Origin: Sorghum bicolor | Taxonomy: Eukaryota; Streptophyta; Magnoliopsida; Poales; Poaceae | Assembly (NCBI RefSeq): GCF_000003195.3 | Contig: NC_012871.2 | Location: forward strand, 45,068,378-45,132,377 | Direction: 5' to 3' | DNA: 64,000 bases | Shown here: positions 34,369 through 46,063 of the stretch, piece by piece | Layout of the letters: every line of letters starts with the position of its first letter | Position numbering within the stretch: the first letter of the stretch is position 1 | Made by a program: the position numbers and the translations under genes | Notes under the pieces: model-generated | Told to the model about the DNA's origin: nothing | The model's input: the letters and a program-made list of their open reading frames with translations, nothing else | The model's database searches: none

Positions 34369-36613
34369 CTATGCATCGACCCATATACTGGGGTAGTACT
34401 TCTTTAAATATTTGCCGTTTAATGCTCTGGGAAATTCAATTCCTTCGAGGGTTTCTAGAATGTAGGCATTACCAGGAGCCGATCGACTTATCCGATAAGG
34501 ACCCTCCCAATTAGGAGACCACTTTCCAAACTTCGAACTTCTGGTCCCAATTGGTAAAATTAATTTCCATACCAAATCCCCATCGGCAAACTCTTTAGCC
34601 TTCACTTTCTTATCATACCATCTAGCAACTCTTTTCTTATTTTCTTCTATACTCATTAAAGCTTTTAACCGATGCCCTGCTAGATCGTCCAATTCATCGG
34701 TCATCAAAGTGGCATAACCATCGGAAGTTAATTGATCTTGAAAAGATAATCGCCTAGATCCAGCCTTAATTTCCCAAGGCAACACTGCATCATGTCCATA
34801 CACCAATTGATAGGGTGATACCTTGGTCGATCCATGACAAGCCATCCGATAAGACCACAATGCTTCATTTAATAATGTATGCCACCGCTTAGGATTTTCT
34901 TCAATCTTTCGTTTAATAAGCTTGATAATTCCTTTGTTAGACGCTTCGGCCTGCCCATTGGCTTGAGCATAATAAGGAGAAGAATTCAACACTTTAATTC
35001 CCATACCGATTGCGAATTCATCGAACTCCCCCGATGTGAACATGGTGCCCTGATCGGTAGTAATCGTTTGGGGAATCCCAAATCGGTAAATAATATGCTC
35101 CTTCACGAAATCAATCATATTGGCCGATGTGACTTTCTTCAAAGGAATAGCTTCAACCCACTTAGTGAAATAGTCAGTGGCAACTAGAATGAACTTATGC
35201 CCTTTGCTAGATGGTGGATAAATCTGGCCGATCAGATCGATGGCCCATCCCCGGAACGGCCAAGGCTTTATTATAGGATTCATAGCCGATGCGGGTGCTC
35301 TCTGGATATTACCAAACTTTTGACAACCTTGACATCCCTTGAAATATTTAAAACAATCTTCAAGTATGGTTGGCCAAAAATATCCATTCCTTCGAATCAT
35401 CCACTTCATCTTAAAAGCTGACTGATGCGCTCCACACACTCCTTCATGGATTTCCCCCATCAAACTTCTAGCTTCATCATCACTCAAGCATCGGAGAAGA
35501 ATTCCGTCGATAGTTCGATAATACAATTCATTTTCAAGGAGCACATACTTGGTTGCTTGAAATCGAACCTGTCTTTCAACTTTTTTGGATGGATCTTTTA
35601 GATAATCAATAATTTCTTTCCTCCAATCACCGGCACCGACTGCCGATGTCGCATTAATCATTGGCTGATATCCCGAGGCATGCTGAGCTAACCGATTAGC
35701 GTCTTCATTATGCAATCGGGGAACATGCTCCAATCGGAAATCCTTGAATTCCCTTAACAGTTGCATACTTCTCTCGAAATAAGTTATGAGAACTTCACTT
35801 CGGCATTCATAGCTTCCGGCCAATTGATTTATAACCAACATAGAATCCCCGAATATTTCAACAGCATCAGCACGAACTTCTCTTAACAACTCCAATCCCT
35901 TGATCAGAGCTTGATACTCAGCCTGATTATTTGTTGATGTGGCAACAATCGGCAAGGAAAACTCATACTTCCTCCCCTTAGGGGAAACTAATACAATGCC
36001 GATTCCTGCCCCCCGGTCATAGGTAGATCCATCAAAGAAGAGCGTCCAGGGTACAATTTCCAAGGTTTCCACTAGACCGCAATGCTGAGTCACAAAATCG
36101 GCCATAATCTGCCCTTTGACTGCCTTAGCCGATTCGTAACGCAAATCGAACTCCGACAGCGCTAAAATCCATTTGCCGATCCTACCACTCATAATCGGCA
36201 TAGATAGCATGTATCGGACCACGTCATCTTTGCAAACAACAGTGCATTCGGCCGATAACAGGTAATGTCTCAGCTTGATACATGAAAAATATAGGCATAA
36301 GCATAGTTTCTCAATGGCCGAATACCTGGTTTCAGCATCAATCAACCTCCTACTCAAATAATAAATTACCCTTTCTTTCCCTTCAAATTCTTGAACTAAA
36401 GCTGAACCGATAACCGATCCATCGGTAGATAAATACAATCTGAAGGGCTTCCCTTGTTGAGGTGGAACTAGAACTGGAGGATTTATTAGATACTTCTTGA
36501 TTTCATCCAGAGCCAACTGCTGTTCTTCTCCCCAAATAAACTCTTGATCGGCTTTCAATTTAAGAAGAGGACTGAAAGCACGAATCCTACCAGACAAATT
36601 CGATATAAATCTC
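34369..36613 (-). pseudogene. Tat pol, 3' part: RNase H, archaeal-type RNase H, integrase
   Basis: An open frame continuing the RT reading of 46064-46995; the frame is equal on both sides of the 9445 bp insertion plus its 5 bp duplication. Counting from the Met codon at 36597: RNase H about 50-165, second RNase H about 183-310 (FDGS with Asp189, Glu228, Asp251). The integrase has zinc ligands His384, His391, Cys422 and Cys425, the catalytic triad Asp454 (WAIDLIG), Asp515 (TTDQG) and Glu551 (GQAEASNK), and a C-terminal part to the stop at 34369. All catalytic positions look intact. The gene is dead here only because pol is split by the Athila-type element. Confidence 0.9.
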
Positions 36614-38198
36614 TGTTGACGGTGGATATACCATAGAAATCCACATACAAAACACCGTCAACATGCCTCGGTTGCAAGGGGAAATGACATGACATGAACA
36701 TATTTTATCCATAACTAGTTCCACTTGTACTCTTAGCTTGTTTATGCAGGAACAACAAATTCAAGACATTATTTGACAAAGCCAACATCAGAATCATCAA
36801 GGGGAGATCGAGGGGACAACAGGTGACACCCTGGGCCCACAGGGAGGGGGTCGCCCGACCCCTCTTTGGTGGGACCCAGGTGTGCCACCTAGTCCACCGA
36901 CATAAGGGACCCCTGTGGACACTGCTGGTGGGCCCAGAGGCCCAGAAGTGGGGTCGCCCGACCCCACATCAAAGGCGGTTCCAGGGTCGGTGGCCTCCCA
37001 CCGACCTTCCCCACATGTCCCACATGTTGATTTGCCCCTGCCGTTGATCAAATGGCGGTTGTGAGGTCGGTTTGATCCAAGGGTGGAGAGAAGATGTCAC
37101 GCGGATCGATGACGTGGCGATGGAGTAACCCCTACTCCATCTCCCTCTATAAAAGGCAGCCTCCACCCTTCATTTCAAGTGTGCAATTCCAAGGCCAAGT
37201 GCATTACAAGTTCCAAGCATACAAGTAGAGTAGTAGTTAGTCTAGAGTGGGAGTTAGAGTCGAGTCGAGCGAAGCTCGGGGTCTCCGGAGTCGTCTTCTG
37301 GAGAGTCTGGTATAGCTCTTGTACCTTTCTACTTTTGTAAGACTTTCCTTTTATTAATATATTATTCTTACTTTACTTTACTGAGTTCTTACTTAGTGCA
37401 AGTCTTTTAGTCTTGTTGTGCATTTACTTTAGTAATATAGTTGTCTTAGTGAAGTTAGTGACCTGTAACCACTCCTGTGTGTGTATCATCGTCCTATCTT
37501 GTATAGGAGCTCTAGCTAGCTGCAACTAGTTAGAGTTGTAGGATTAAGTGTGAGCGTGGTGCTCATACTTAAGATTACCTTTGATTACCGCTGGCTTGAA
37601 TGGAAAGTAGGAGCGCACTCCCTAGTAGGTGACAGATCGTGGGCGGCATTAGGTTCTCCTCACGTACAGGCTAGTTCTTAAAAGGTAAGGCGTCCATAAG
37701 CCCAATAGTCGCTTTCGGTAAGGGGTTAGGTGAAAAACCTTCTAAGCGTCTTACCAGCTCGGCTATCCCTCGCACACAGTTAGTAAGGCTCTAGCGTAGT
37801 TAAGGCAATTATCTATTAAAGTAAGTCACATAAGTCAAGTTAGATACATAGGAGTCCTTTACTCACTCGTTGTCCTCCCACCTAGCTAACTCTACCATTT
37901 ACCTTTAGCATAGGACCTTGGATTCACCACTACCCTTCCTATTCGTTATTTACCACCCTTATTCACTAGTTGATACTAGACAACTCAAGGAATCTCATTC
38001 CCCTTTTTGTTAAACACACTTAGCCGCTTTCCCTTGGGAAAATATAAATTACGATACCTTGGAATACTCCTTGGTGAAGTGCTACAGCGGTACATTCTGT
38101 GCGCTTGCGGAATTATCCAATAGTAAATAGAGTTACCCTACCAAGGCACTTCTGGCGCCGTCGCCGATATCCGGTGGTTGCGTTAAGAAGTGTCAACA
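36614..38198 (+). repeat. Athila-type 5' LTR
   Basis: TGTTGACGGTGG...GTGTCAACA, 1585 bp. TATA box TATAAAAG at 37148-37155. Two GGGGTCGCCCGACCCC motifs (36847-36862, 36950-36965). A primer-site-like TGGCGCCGTCGCCG sits about 45 bp before its end. Confidence 0.95.
37148..37155 (+). promoter_or_regulatory. LTR TATA box
   Basis: TATAAAAG in CTCCCTCTATAAAAGGCAGC, the probable retrotransposon promoter; the same box is at 45008-45015 in the 3' LTR. Confidence 0.7.
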
Positions 38199-38206
38199 AG
38201 CATTTC

Positions 38207-38224
38207 TGGCGCCGTTGCCGGGGA
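38207..38224 (+). other. Primer-binding site (Asp-tRNA type)
   Basis: TGGCGCCGTTGCCGGGGA begins 8 nt after the LTR. A diverged copy, TGGCGCCGTCGCCG, also occurs inside each LTR near its end. Confidence 0.75.
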
Positions 38225-38341
38225 GAGCGTCTGTCTAAGAGTTCTAACAAAAAGAGAATCCAGAGTTTGCTAGTTATCAAGTAGTGATAGGGATAACCCA
38301 TCACTTGTCTTGTCTTCCTTTATTGTGAAGCCTGACAGTGT

Positions 38342-40404
38342 ATGAGCGGTTTCCAATTGCCGTCAAACTTCGTTGAAGATCCTGAGCAACTGTTGAGGAG
38401 AACTAGACGTCGTCAAGTTCCACCTCAAAGGTTCATCTCGAACCTGAATCCGTTAGAGGAAGGAGTATCTGCACCGGTTATCAAAGAAGCTATGGCCCAG
38501 AAGACCATCTCTGAGTACTCTGCGCCGTCGGCTGACAATGTCGCCACGGGTCCGCAGCTTAACTTGGGGGATGCGACTTTTGAGTTGAAGCCTGCGCTTA
38601 TCAATATGGTGCAAGCTAATCCCTTCTATGGAAAGCCACACGAGGATGCCAATGCCCATCTCCAACACTTCTTGGAGGTGTGCGGCACCTTCACCATCAA
38701 GAATGTCGTCGCAGACGCCATCCGTCTTCGCCTCTTCCCATTCTCGTTATTGGGGAAGGCGAAGCAATGGTTCTAGCCAACAAGGGTGAAGTAACCACGT
38801 GGGAGAGGTGCGCCAATGCATTTCTCAAGAAGTTCTTTCCGATGGGCAAGACCAGCGCCCTTCGTGGAAAGATTTCCAGCTTCCAACAGCAAGCAGATGA
38901 GACGATTCCCGAAGCATGGGAACGTCTACAGGAGTACATTCGCGCCTGTCCTCATCATGGGATAGAGGAGTGGCTCCTAATCCAAGGTTTCTACCATGGC
39001 CTGACCGATTTGGCCCGTAGTCACCTTGATGCTGCCGCTGGAGGAGCATTCTTGCAACACAATGTCAAGGATGCCAAGGACCTCATTGAAAAGATGGTTA
39101 TAAACCAAGGATGGAATGAGGAACGCCTCCAACCCAAGAGAAGAGGTGTCCATGCCTTGAATGAGGTGGACATGCTCTCTGCTAAGACGGACCTCTTAAT
39201 GAAGAAGATGGAAGAAAGTTCCAAGCAAGAGACCATTCAACCTTACGCCACTGCACGGGCCATTGAATCTGATTCATGGTGCGAAGTGTGCGGAGGAGAT
39301 GATCATTCGGGAAACAATTGTCCCGAAACAAAGGAGGAAGTGAGCTTCATCAACAACAACAACAATGGGTACCGGCCCCAACAACAGCAATGGAACTCGC
39401 GCCCCTTCTACCAAGGTAATCAAGGTAATGGTTACAATCAAAATTTTAATAATTCTTTTGGTAGCCAACCTTCTCTTAGAGATCTTGTCTTAGGCCAATC
39501 TAAAATCAATGATAGCATTAACAAGAAAATGATGGCTAATGATAAGATCCTTGAAAACTTAAGTGAAAAGTTGGATAGCTTTAACTCTGCTATGAAAAAT
39601 CAGTTGAGCTTTAACAAAATGCTAGAAACACAATTAGCTCAATTAGCAGCAGCTGTCCCATCCTTCGAGCAAGGTAAGATCCCAGGGAAACCTGAGGACC
39701 CAATTGAAGGAGTTAAACTAGTTACTACGAGGTTCGGTAAGCCTCCGGTACAATCCAACTGGAGCTATCTTCTGGATTCGCCCTTCAGCACCAAGAAAGA
39801 CGACCCAGGCCTGCCGACCATCACCTGTGAGATCGGACCGCAAATCTTCCACAACGCCTTCTGCGACCTTGGATCGGGTGTCAACATCATGGCCAAGGTA
39901 ACTTATGATAATTTGCTAGGGGGGCCTTTGCACCCCACATTTGTTCGTTTGCAGATGGCAGATCAGACGATCAGGTTCCCTGAGGGGTTGGCAAGGGACA
40001 TACTGGTAAAGGTCCAAGACGACTACGTCCCTGCCGACTTCATCATTTTGGATATGGGATCCAATAATGATGTCTCGATCATCTTGGGAAGGCCATTCCT
40101 CAACACGGTCAATGCAGTCATCTATGTGGGGTCCGGCCAGATTCACCTCCAATTCCCAGGATGGAAGGTAAAATGTCCATTCAATGGTTATAAAGCTAAC
40201 ATGCAGGTGAAGGACAAAGAACCTCCGACTAAGCCTCGCCACCTCCGACGCCGAAGGGACAAGAGAGGTAAGTCGGCCAAAAGGGCCGAAAAGAAAGAAG
40301 AGGAACCCGCTGAACCAAAAATCAATACCAAGCAAGTATGGCGGGAGAAAGAGGTGCAATCAAGGTCCACGTCTCCGGGACCATCTGATGCACCCGAAGG
40401 ATGA
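38342..40404 (+). pseudogene. Athila-type gag-protease with one-base frameshift
   Basis: Frame 2 from ATG 38342 encodes the gag N-terminus (PALINMVQANPFYG, then LRLFPFSLLGKAKQWF) and stops at 38774-38776. The rest of gag and the protease continue in frame 1 (TTWERCANAFLKKFF onward) to the stop at 40404. One base appears to be missing at about 38776, at the join. After gag there is one zinc knuckle (CEVCGGDDHSGNNC), an Asn/Gln-rich spacer, a Leu-rich segment and a retropepsin-like domain with CDLGSGVNIM and a second ILGRPFL block. A basic Lys/Arg-Glu tail ends the ORF. RT does not follow. Confidence 0.85.
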
Positions 40405-40857
40405 ACAAGATGGAGAGGTCCTGCTCTACGGACCTAAAACATGGAGCCCTTGCTGATAAGGTAAATCAGTAGTTATCCCATATTTATTTTCTGCATTTCA
40501 ATTTCTACTATTCACTTTTCAATTGCATTCTTACTTTGAATTTTGCATATCTTATTTCGACAAAATGTTTAGCCATAATAAATAAAATCTTGAGAATAAC
40601 TTGTCATAAAAATTTGAGCTGCTGGAGCTCCCAAAGGGGGGTCGCCCGACCCCACCTTGGGGCCCACTTCACCACATTTCAACCTTGCTAGTCATAGAGG
40701 TTCCAACCCAGCACTTGGATGCTCTGGGAGCTCCAATGTGGGGGTCGGCCGACCCCCATATTGGCCCCACTTGCTTCCTGCTGGCCACCATTTGAATCAC
40801 AATGGAGTCCTATGCTTGTAACACTAGCTAAAGTTTGAAAAAGAGTGGTCCCTTGAT

Positions 40858-40957
40858 NNNNNNNNNNNNNNNNNNNNNNNNNNNNNNNNNNNNNNNNNNN
40901 NNNNNNNNNNNNNNNNNNNNNNNNNNNNNNNNNNNNNNNNNNNNNNNNNNNNNNNNN
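40858..40957. other. Assembly gap, 100 N
   Basis: Exactly 100 N, the usual placeholder for a gap of unknown length. It lies between the Athila-type protease and extra ORF, where RT-RNase H-integrase would be expected. Both flanks are non-coding. Confidence 0.99.
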
Positions 40958-41712
40958 CATGCTCAGTCGGTAGTCAGTCCGTGTGATCTACCCCGCAGGG
41001 GATCCACGGTCTGCTATCCCCCATTTGCGCCGCACGGGTAACCTCTAACAAGCTATAAAAATTACTCATACTTGACTAAAGCCAGAGCCATTATAGCCCT
41101 CATGGTTGCACTTTCATCCCGGTTATCACTTACGAATAAATCCTCAAGTTGCTAAAAAGTCATTATTATCATTTGTTGCTTTATATTAATCTAGTCACAA
41201 GATCATAGTCATAGAATTAAAACCCAAATGCTATACTTGCCTTAATCCAATTGCTTCTGCTGTTCCTGCTGATCTTACTTGCTTCCAAGGCTCTAATCTT
41301 GATCACCGAATTAATGCCCACTATCGAATCTCGTTCATCGGTCATCAACACACAAACAATCGGAGACAGACATACACGAAGCAAACAAGATTACAATTAG
41401 AACAGTACACCAGCAGTAAATAAATTTAAATAAAAGTTTTCCAAAATCATCTACACGCTGCTACGATCATGTCCTAGGGGGGGTCGGCCGACCCCTATAT
41501 TGTGGGTCCACTACTTGCCCTTCTCCCCCTATAAATACCACAGCATTGTGAGCTCAACTCCACACCCAAAACCACCAGAACCATTTCGAGCTCACAATCC
41601 TTTCTCTTCTCTCTTTGTTACAAGCCATTTCTCAAGTTTAGTTTAGAAATAGTCATCAAAACAAAAACCCAAAAAGATTCCCCTTGCATAGTAGTAGTAG
41701 TAGGAGCTTGGT

Positions 41713-43086
41713 TTGCCTCACTTGTGTAGGAGGATGAAGAAGCATATCTTCGGCAAGTTCAAGAAAGCAAAGGGTGAGAGCTCTTCTCAAGGCTCTCACC
41801 ATGCTCATGGAAGGGAGGAAGAAGAAGGTTACCATGGGATGGTACCCTACGAGCCTCCATCAAGGATGAGAGAGCCCGAGAGCGGCCTCATGTTAAGCCA
41901 AGAAGAGTTGCAAAGGTACCACATCATCCGAGAGGGTCTCTTCCTACACACTAGCATCATCGATCCGGACCTTTTGGCCCACACAGGTATGGATGTTGAA
42001 TTCGATAAGGTGTTTAGAGCAATTGGTTGGAGTAGTTTTTGGCAAGTGCCTGAATTTGGAAAAGAATTGCTTGCTAAGGAATTTCTATGCACCCTAAAAC
42101 TCACAAATAATGGAATATCTTTTCGCATGTGTGAGCAAGAACATCAATTAAATTGGAATTTGCTAAACACTGCTTTAGGGTGTGAACATGAATGTGAACT
42201 TGATCTAGATCATGCCACTAGAATGTTCGATAAATTTAGATTCTGGAAAGCAATTTTTGGCTCTAATGATTGTTCAAATCCTACTCCCATTGAAATCCAT
42301 AATCCAACCTTGCGCTTTCTTCACTTCTGGATCATGTGCACTCTATATCCTGGCATGGGAACTGATACTTTAATTGATGATGAACTTAAAATTCTCTATG
42401 CCATGGTTAGTAAAATCAAGGTCTCCCCTGTGAAACTGCTAGTGAACTATTGGCTTAACTCTATTGAGTATGGGAAGCCCATCTATTTCACATCCTTTAT
42501 TACTCGAATAGCCGATACTTTTGGATTACTTGAATCACATTATTTTGAAGACATTGGCTATGTTAGAGGAGTGGTAGATGAGAACTTCTTTATCAATGCT
42601 AACATGCTCATAAGAAATCCAAATGGTGAACTTAAAATTTATCCGGGCTATACAACCGAAATTCCTCTCCCATGTGCGAGGCGCCGGTTGTATGGGGTCC
42701 GCACACTTACCATTAGACTAGCCCAAGTGGCAAGTCCAGATATTGCAGGGACACGCAGGGTGACAAGAAGGATGATGCAAGCCGCCCAGATGGAGCAAGG
42801 AGGATCCTCGCACCATGACGTTGAAGAGGGCGATGAAGCGATGTCAGTGGATGCTTCAGACTCCATGGGTCTACCTCCACAACGCACTCCACGCCCAAGG
42901 GACAGGGCTAGGCGTCACCAGCCCACAGGTATGGACAGTCTCATTAATGACATGGGCGAATTGCAGATTGGGCAAGAAGCAACATTGCAACTGGCGTTAC
43001 AAAACGGCCAACATATCCGACGTGTGCGAGAGGAAGACGCACAACGTTGGGCTGGATGGTACCAGAATTTCCCGCCACCACAGTGA
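41713..43086 (+). CDS. Athila-family extra ORF (ATHILA ORF-1-like protein)
   Basis: An intact 457-codon reading frame; the first good ATG is MKKHIFGKFKKAKGE at 41734. Residues about 90-330 (HTGMDVEFDKVFRAIGWSSF, FCMRxQ-like and LNWNLLNTALG stretches) resemble the globular protein encoded by Athila elements downstream of pol. The N-terminus is basic, the C-terminus Arg/Ser-rich and acidic, ending in a short helical segment. I see no transmembrane segment or signal peptide, so an envelope-like role is not supported for this copy. It is flanked 3' by a purine-rich GCTTGGGGGAG like the tract next to the LTR. Confidence 0.7.
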   Translation: MPHLCRRMKKHIFGKFKKAKGESSSQGSHHAHGREEEEGYHGMVPYEPPSRMREPESGLMLSQEELQRYHIIREGLFLHTSIIDPDLLAHTGMDVEFDKVFRAIGWSSFWQVPEFGKELLAKEFLCTLKLTNNGISFRMCEQEHQLNWNLLNTALGCEHECELDLDHATRMFDKFRFWKAIFGSNDCSNPTPIEIHNPTLRFLHFWIMCTLYPGMGTDTLIDDELKILYAMVSKIKVSPVKLLVNYWLNSIEYGKPIYFTSFITRIADTFGLLESHYFEDIGYVRGVVDENFFINANMLIRNPNGELKIYPGYTTEIPLPCARRRLYGVRTLTIRLAQVASPDIAGTRRVTRRMMQAAQMEQGGSSHHDVEEGDEAMSVDASDSMGLPPQRTPRPRDRARRHQPTGMDSLINDMGELQIGQEATLQLALQNGQHIRRVREEDAQRWAGWYQNFPPPQ

Positions 43087-44473
43087 GCGAAGATCTAGCT
43101 TGGGGGAGATCCTCTCCCCCACTAAGGTAAGTATTCTATCCTATTTATTTTCATGCATTTTATCATTCTTACTTAAAAAAATATATATATTTATTAGCAT
43201 TTCCCTTTAGCATATATGCTTCATGTATGTTTATATCCCTCATGGAAATGATGACTAGTTGCTTGTTAATGTTTCTCTAGTGCCTAGTATACAACTTAGT
43301 ATTTCTCTAAGTATGGATCACTTAGCTCACTTAAACTGCCATGAACCTAAAAACTTTGTGGGTTGCAAGTGCTAGAACTAAGTCTAAGTTGTTGTGGGAC
43401 ATGAGATAGTAAGACAAGAGCTACTATAATATTTTTCTAAGCATGCATGATTATCAGAGATTTATTCTTAAAATGATCAAAACCTTAATTGTTCCTCAAT
43501 GGTGATGAATTCCTACCACAGCCATATCTACTTTACATAATTGCAACCTTTCCACATAAGCTATTTGCTTTGGGTTGAGTGTCGTCAAGTCTTGTTGACC
43601 CTTGTTAAGAGACTTTTCATGCTCCTAAGATCAAGATCACGTACACACCACATATATATATGCTGCTTCTACACTGGAAGTACGCAACCACATGTATTTC
43701 GCATCCACTAAATAGGTTGCTCCATACTCTAAATGTTAGAACATCTCTCTAAGCATTATTTGGTAAATGAGACATCAAAAGGCTAGGCAAAATGAAATAA
43801 AAAGATGGACATGTGCAAGTCCACAGAAAAAGAAAATTGAGCACATGAAAGCTCATATATAAAAAAAAGAAGAAAAAAAATGCTAGCCATGTCTCAATAC
43901 ATAGAGAGTCTATCAAATAAAGGAGCAACCTAGTCCACCATATATCACACTTGCACATCTTGATCTGGGAGTATGACACTTCTCTTCAAGGATCTGAGCT
44001 TTGACTTCGCAATACATGCAAAGTAAGTATGCTATCTCCTTTCATCCCTACCTTGAACTCCACATAAGCCTTTTAGAAATAGGATGAAATAGAGAAGGCA
44101 ACTCTTACCATATGCCTTGGTGAGGAATCATACACCATTTGAGTGACATGAGAGAACCATAAGAGGAACATTTAAGCTTTCTTTTGAAAATATCACAAAA
44201 CCTCTGATATGAAACTTGCTAAGAATGAGAAAGTTAGTGCTCAAGTCAAACGGTTCTGTCTCTCAACCACCTAAGACAAAGGAAAAGCCATAAGCCCCAT
44301 AAGGGACTAAGGTAATAGGGGTAAGTTTACATAGCTAAATTTTTCATGCAAAGAGAAGAACTTTGTTGTACACATGGTACTCTTGAAATGTGAACATAGT
44401 AACAATACCTGATCCACCGAGGCTAAGTTTGATTGTTTGCTCGGGACAAGCAAAGGTTAAGCTTGGGGGATCT
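43087..44473. other. Athila-type 3' internal region, non-coding
   Basis: AT-rich spacer between the extra ORF and the 3' LTR. TAGCTTGGGGGAGATCC near 43098 and AAGCTTGGGGGATCT at 44459-44473 are two copies of the purine tract. No ORF of interest. Confidence 0.6.
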
Positions 44474-46058
44474 TGTTGACGGTGGATATACCATAGAAAT
44501 CCACATACAAAACACCGTCAACATGCCTCGGTTGCAAGGGGAAATGACATGACATGAACATATTTTATCCATAACTAGTTCCACTTGTACTCTTAGCTTG
44601 TTTATGCAGGAACAACAAATTCAAGACATTATTTGACAAAGCCAACATCAGAATCATCAAGAGGAGATCGAGGGGACAACAGGTGACACCCTGGGCCCAC
44701 AGGGAGGGGGTCGCCCGACCCCTCTTTGGTGGGACCCAGGTGTGCCACCTAGTCCACCGACATAAGGGACCCCTGTGGACACTGCTGGTGGGCCCAGAGG
44801 CCCAGAAGTGGGGTCGCCCGACCCCACATCAAAGGCGGTTCCAGGGTCGGTGGCCTCCCACCGACCTTCCCCACATGTCCCACATGTTGATTTGCCCCTG
44901 CCGTTGATCAAATGGCGGTTGTGAGGTCGGTTTGATCCAAGGGTGGAGAGAAGATGTCACGCGGATCGATGACGTGGCGATGGAGTAACCCCTACTCCAT
45001 CTCCCTCTATAAAAGGCAGCCTCCACCCTTCATTTCAAGTGTGCAATTCCAAGGCCAAGTGCATTACAAGTTCCAAGCATACAAGTAGAGTAGTAGTTAG
45101 TCTAGAGTGGGAGTTAGAGTCGAGTCGAGCGAAGCTCGGGGTCTCCGGAGTCGTCTTCTGGAGAGTCTGGTATAGCTCTTGTACCTTTCTACTTTTGTAA
45201 GACTTTCCTTTTATCAATATATTATTCTTACTTTACTTTACTGAGTTCTTACTTAGTGCAAGTCTTTTAGTCTTGTTGTGCATTTACTTTAGTAATATAG
45301 TTGTCTTAGTGAAGTTAGTGACCTGTAACCACTCCTGTGTGTGCATCATCGTCCTATCTTGTATAGGAGCTCTAGCTAGCTGCAACTAGTTAGAGTTGTA
45401 GGATTAAGTGTGAGCGTGGTGCTCATACTTAAGATTACCTTTGATTACCGCTGGCTTGAACGGAAAGTAGGAGCGCACTCCCTAGTAGGTGACAGATCGT
45501 GGGCGGCATTAGGTTCTCCTCACGTACAGGCTAGTTCTTAAAAGGTAAGGCGTCCATAAGCCCAATAGTCGCTTTCGGTAAGGGGTTAGGTGAAAAACCT
45601 TCTAAGCGTCTTACCAGCTCGGCTATCCCTCGCACACAGTTAGTAAGGCTCTAGCGTAGTTAAGGCAATTATCTATTAAAGTAAGTCACAGAAGTCAAGT
45701 TAGATACATAGGAGTCCTTTACTCACTCGTTGTCCTCCCACCTAGCTAACTCTACCATTTACCTTTAGCATAGGACCTTGGATTCACCACTACCCTTCCT
45801 ATTCGTTATTTACCACCCTTATTCACTAGTTGATACTAGACAACTCAAGGAATCTCATTCCCCTTTTTGTTAAACACACTTAGCCGCTTTCCCTTGGGAA
45901 AATATAAATTACGATACCTTGGAATACTCCTTGGTGAAGTGCTACAGCGGTACATTCTGTGCGCTTGCGGAATTATCCAATAGTAAATAGAGTTACCCTA
46001 CCAGGGCACTTCTGGCGCCGTCGCCGATATCCGGTGGTTGCGTTAAGAAGTGTCAACA
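44474..46058 (+). repeat. Athila-type 3' LTR
   Basis: Aligns without gaps to 36614-38198 with 6 substitutions that I could see (in lines starting 44641, 45181, 45301, 45421, 45661, 45961). Confidence 0.95.
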
Positions 46059-46063
46059 ATCTC

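Larger units (their letters stand above)
36614..46058 (+). mobile_element. Athila-type Ty3/gypsy retrotransposon nested in Tat pol
   Basis: Identical-length LTRs (36614-38198 and 44474-46058, 1585 bp) flanked by ATCTC on both sides (36609-36613, 46059-46063). TGGCGCCGTTGCCGGGGA at 38207-38224 is the Asp-tRNA-type primer site usual in Athila, and GCTTGGGGGATCT precedes the 3' LTR. It codes gag plus protease (38342-40404) and an Athila-family extra ORF (41713-43086) on the plus strand. RT and integrase are absent, but 100 N at 40858-40957 sit where they would be. I counted 6 mismatches and no gaps between the LTRs, so insertion was recent. Confidence 0.93.

Noticed and set aside
36797..37051. 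84-aa Gly/Pro-rich ORF, repeated at 44657-44911
   Set aside because: Lies in the LTR leader, includes the palindromic motifs, and appears twice only because LTRs are duplicated.
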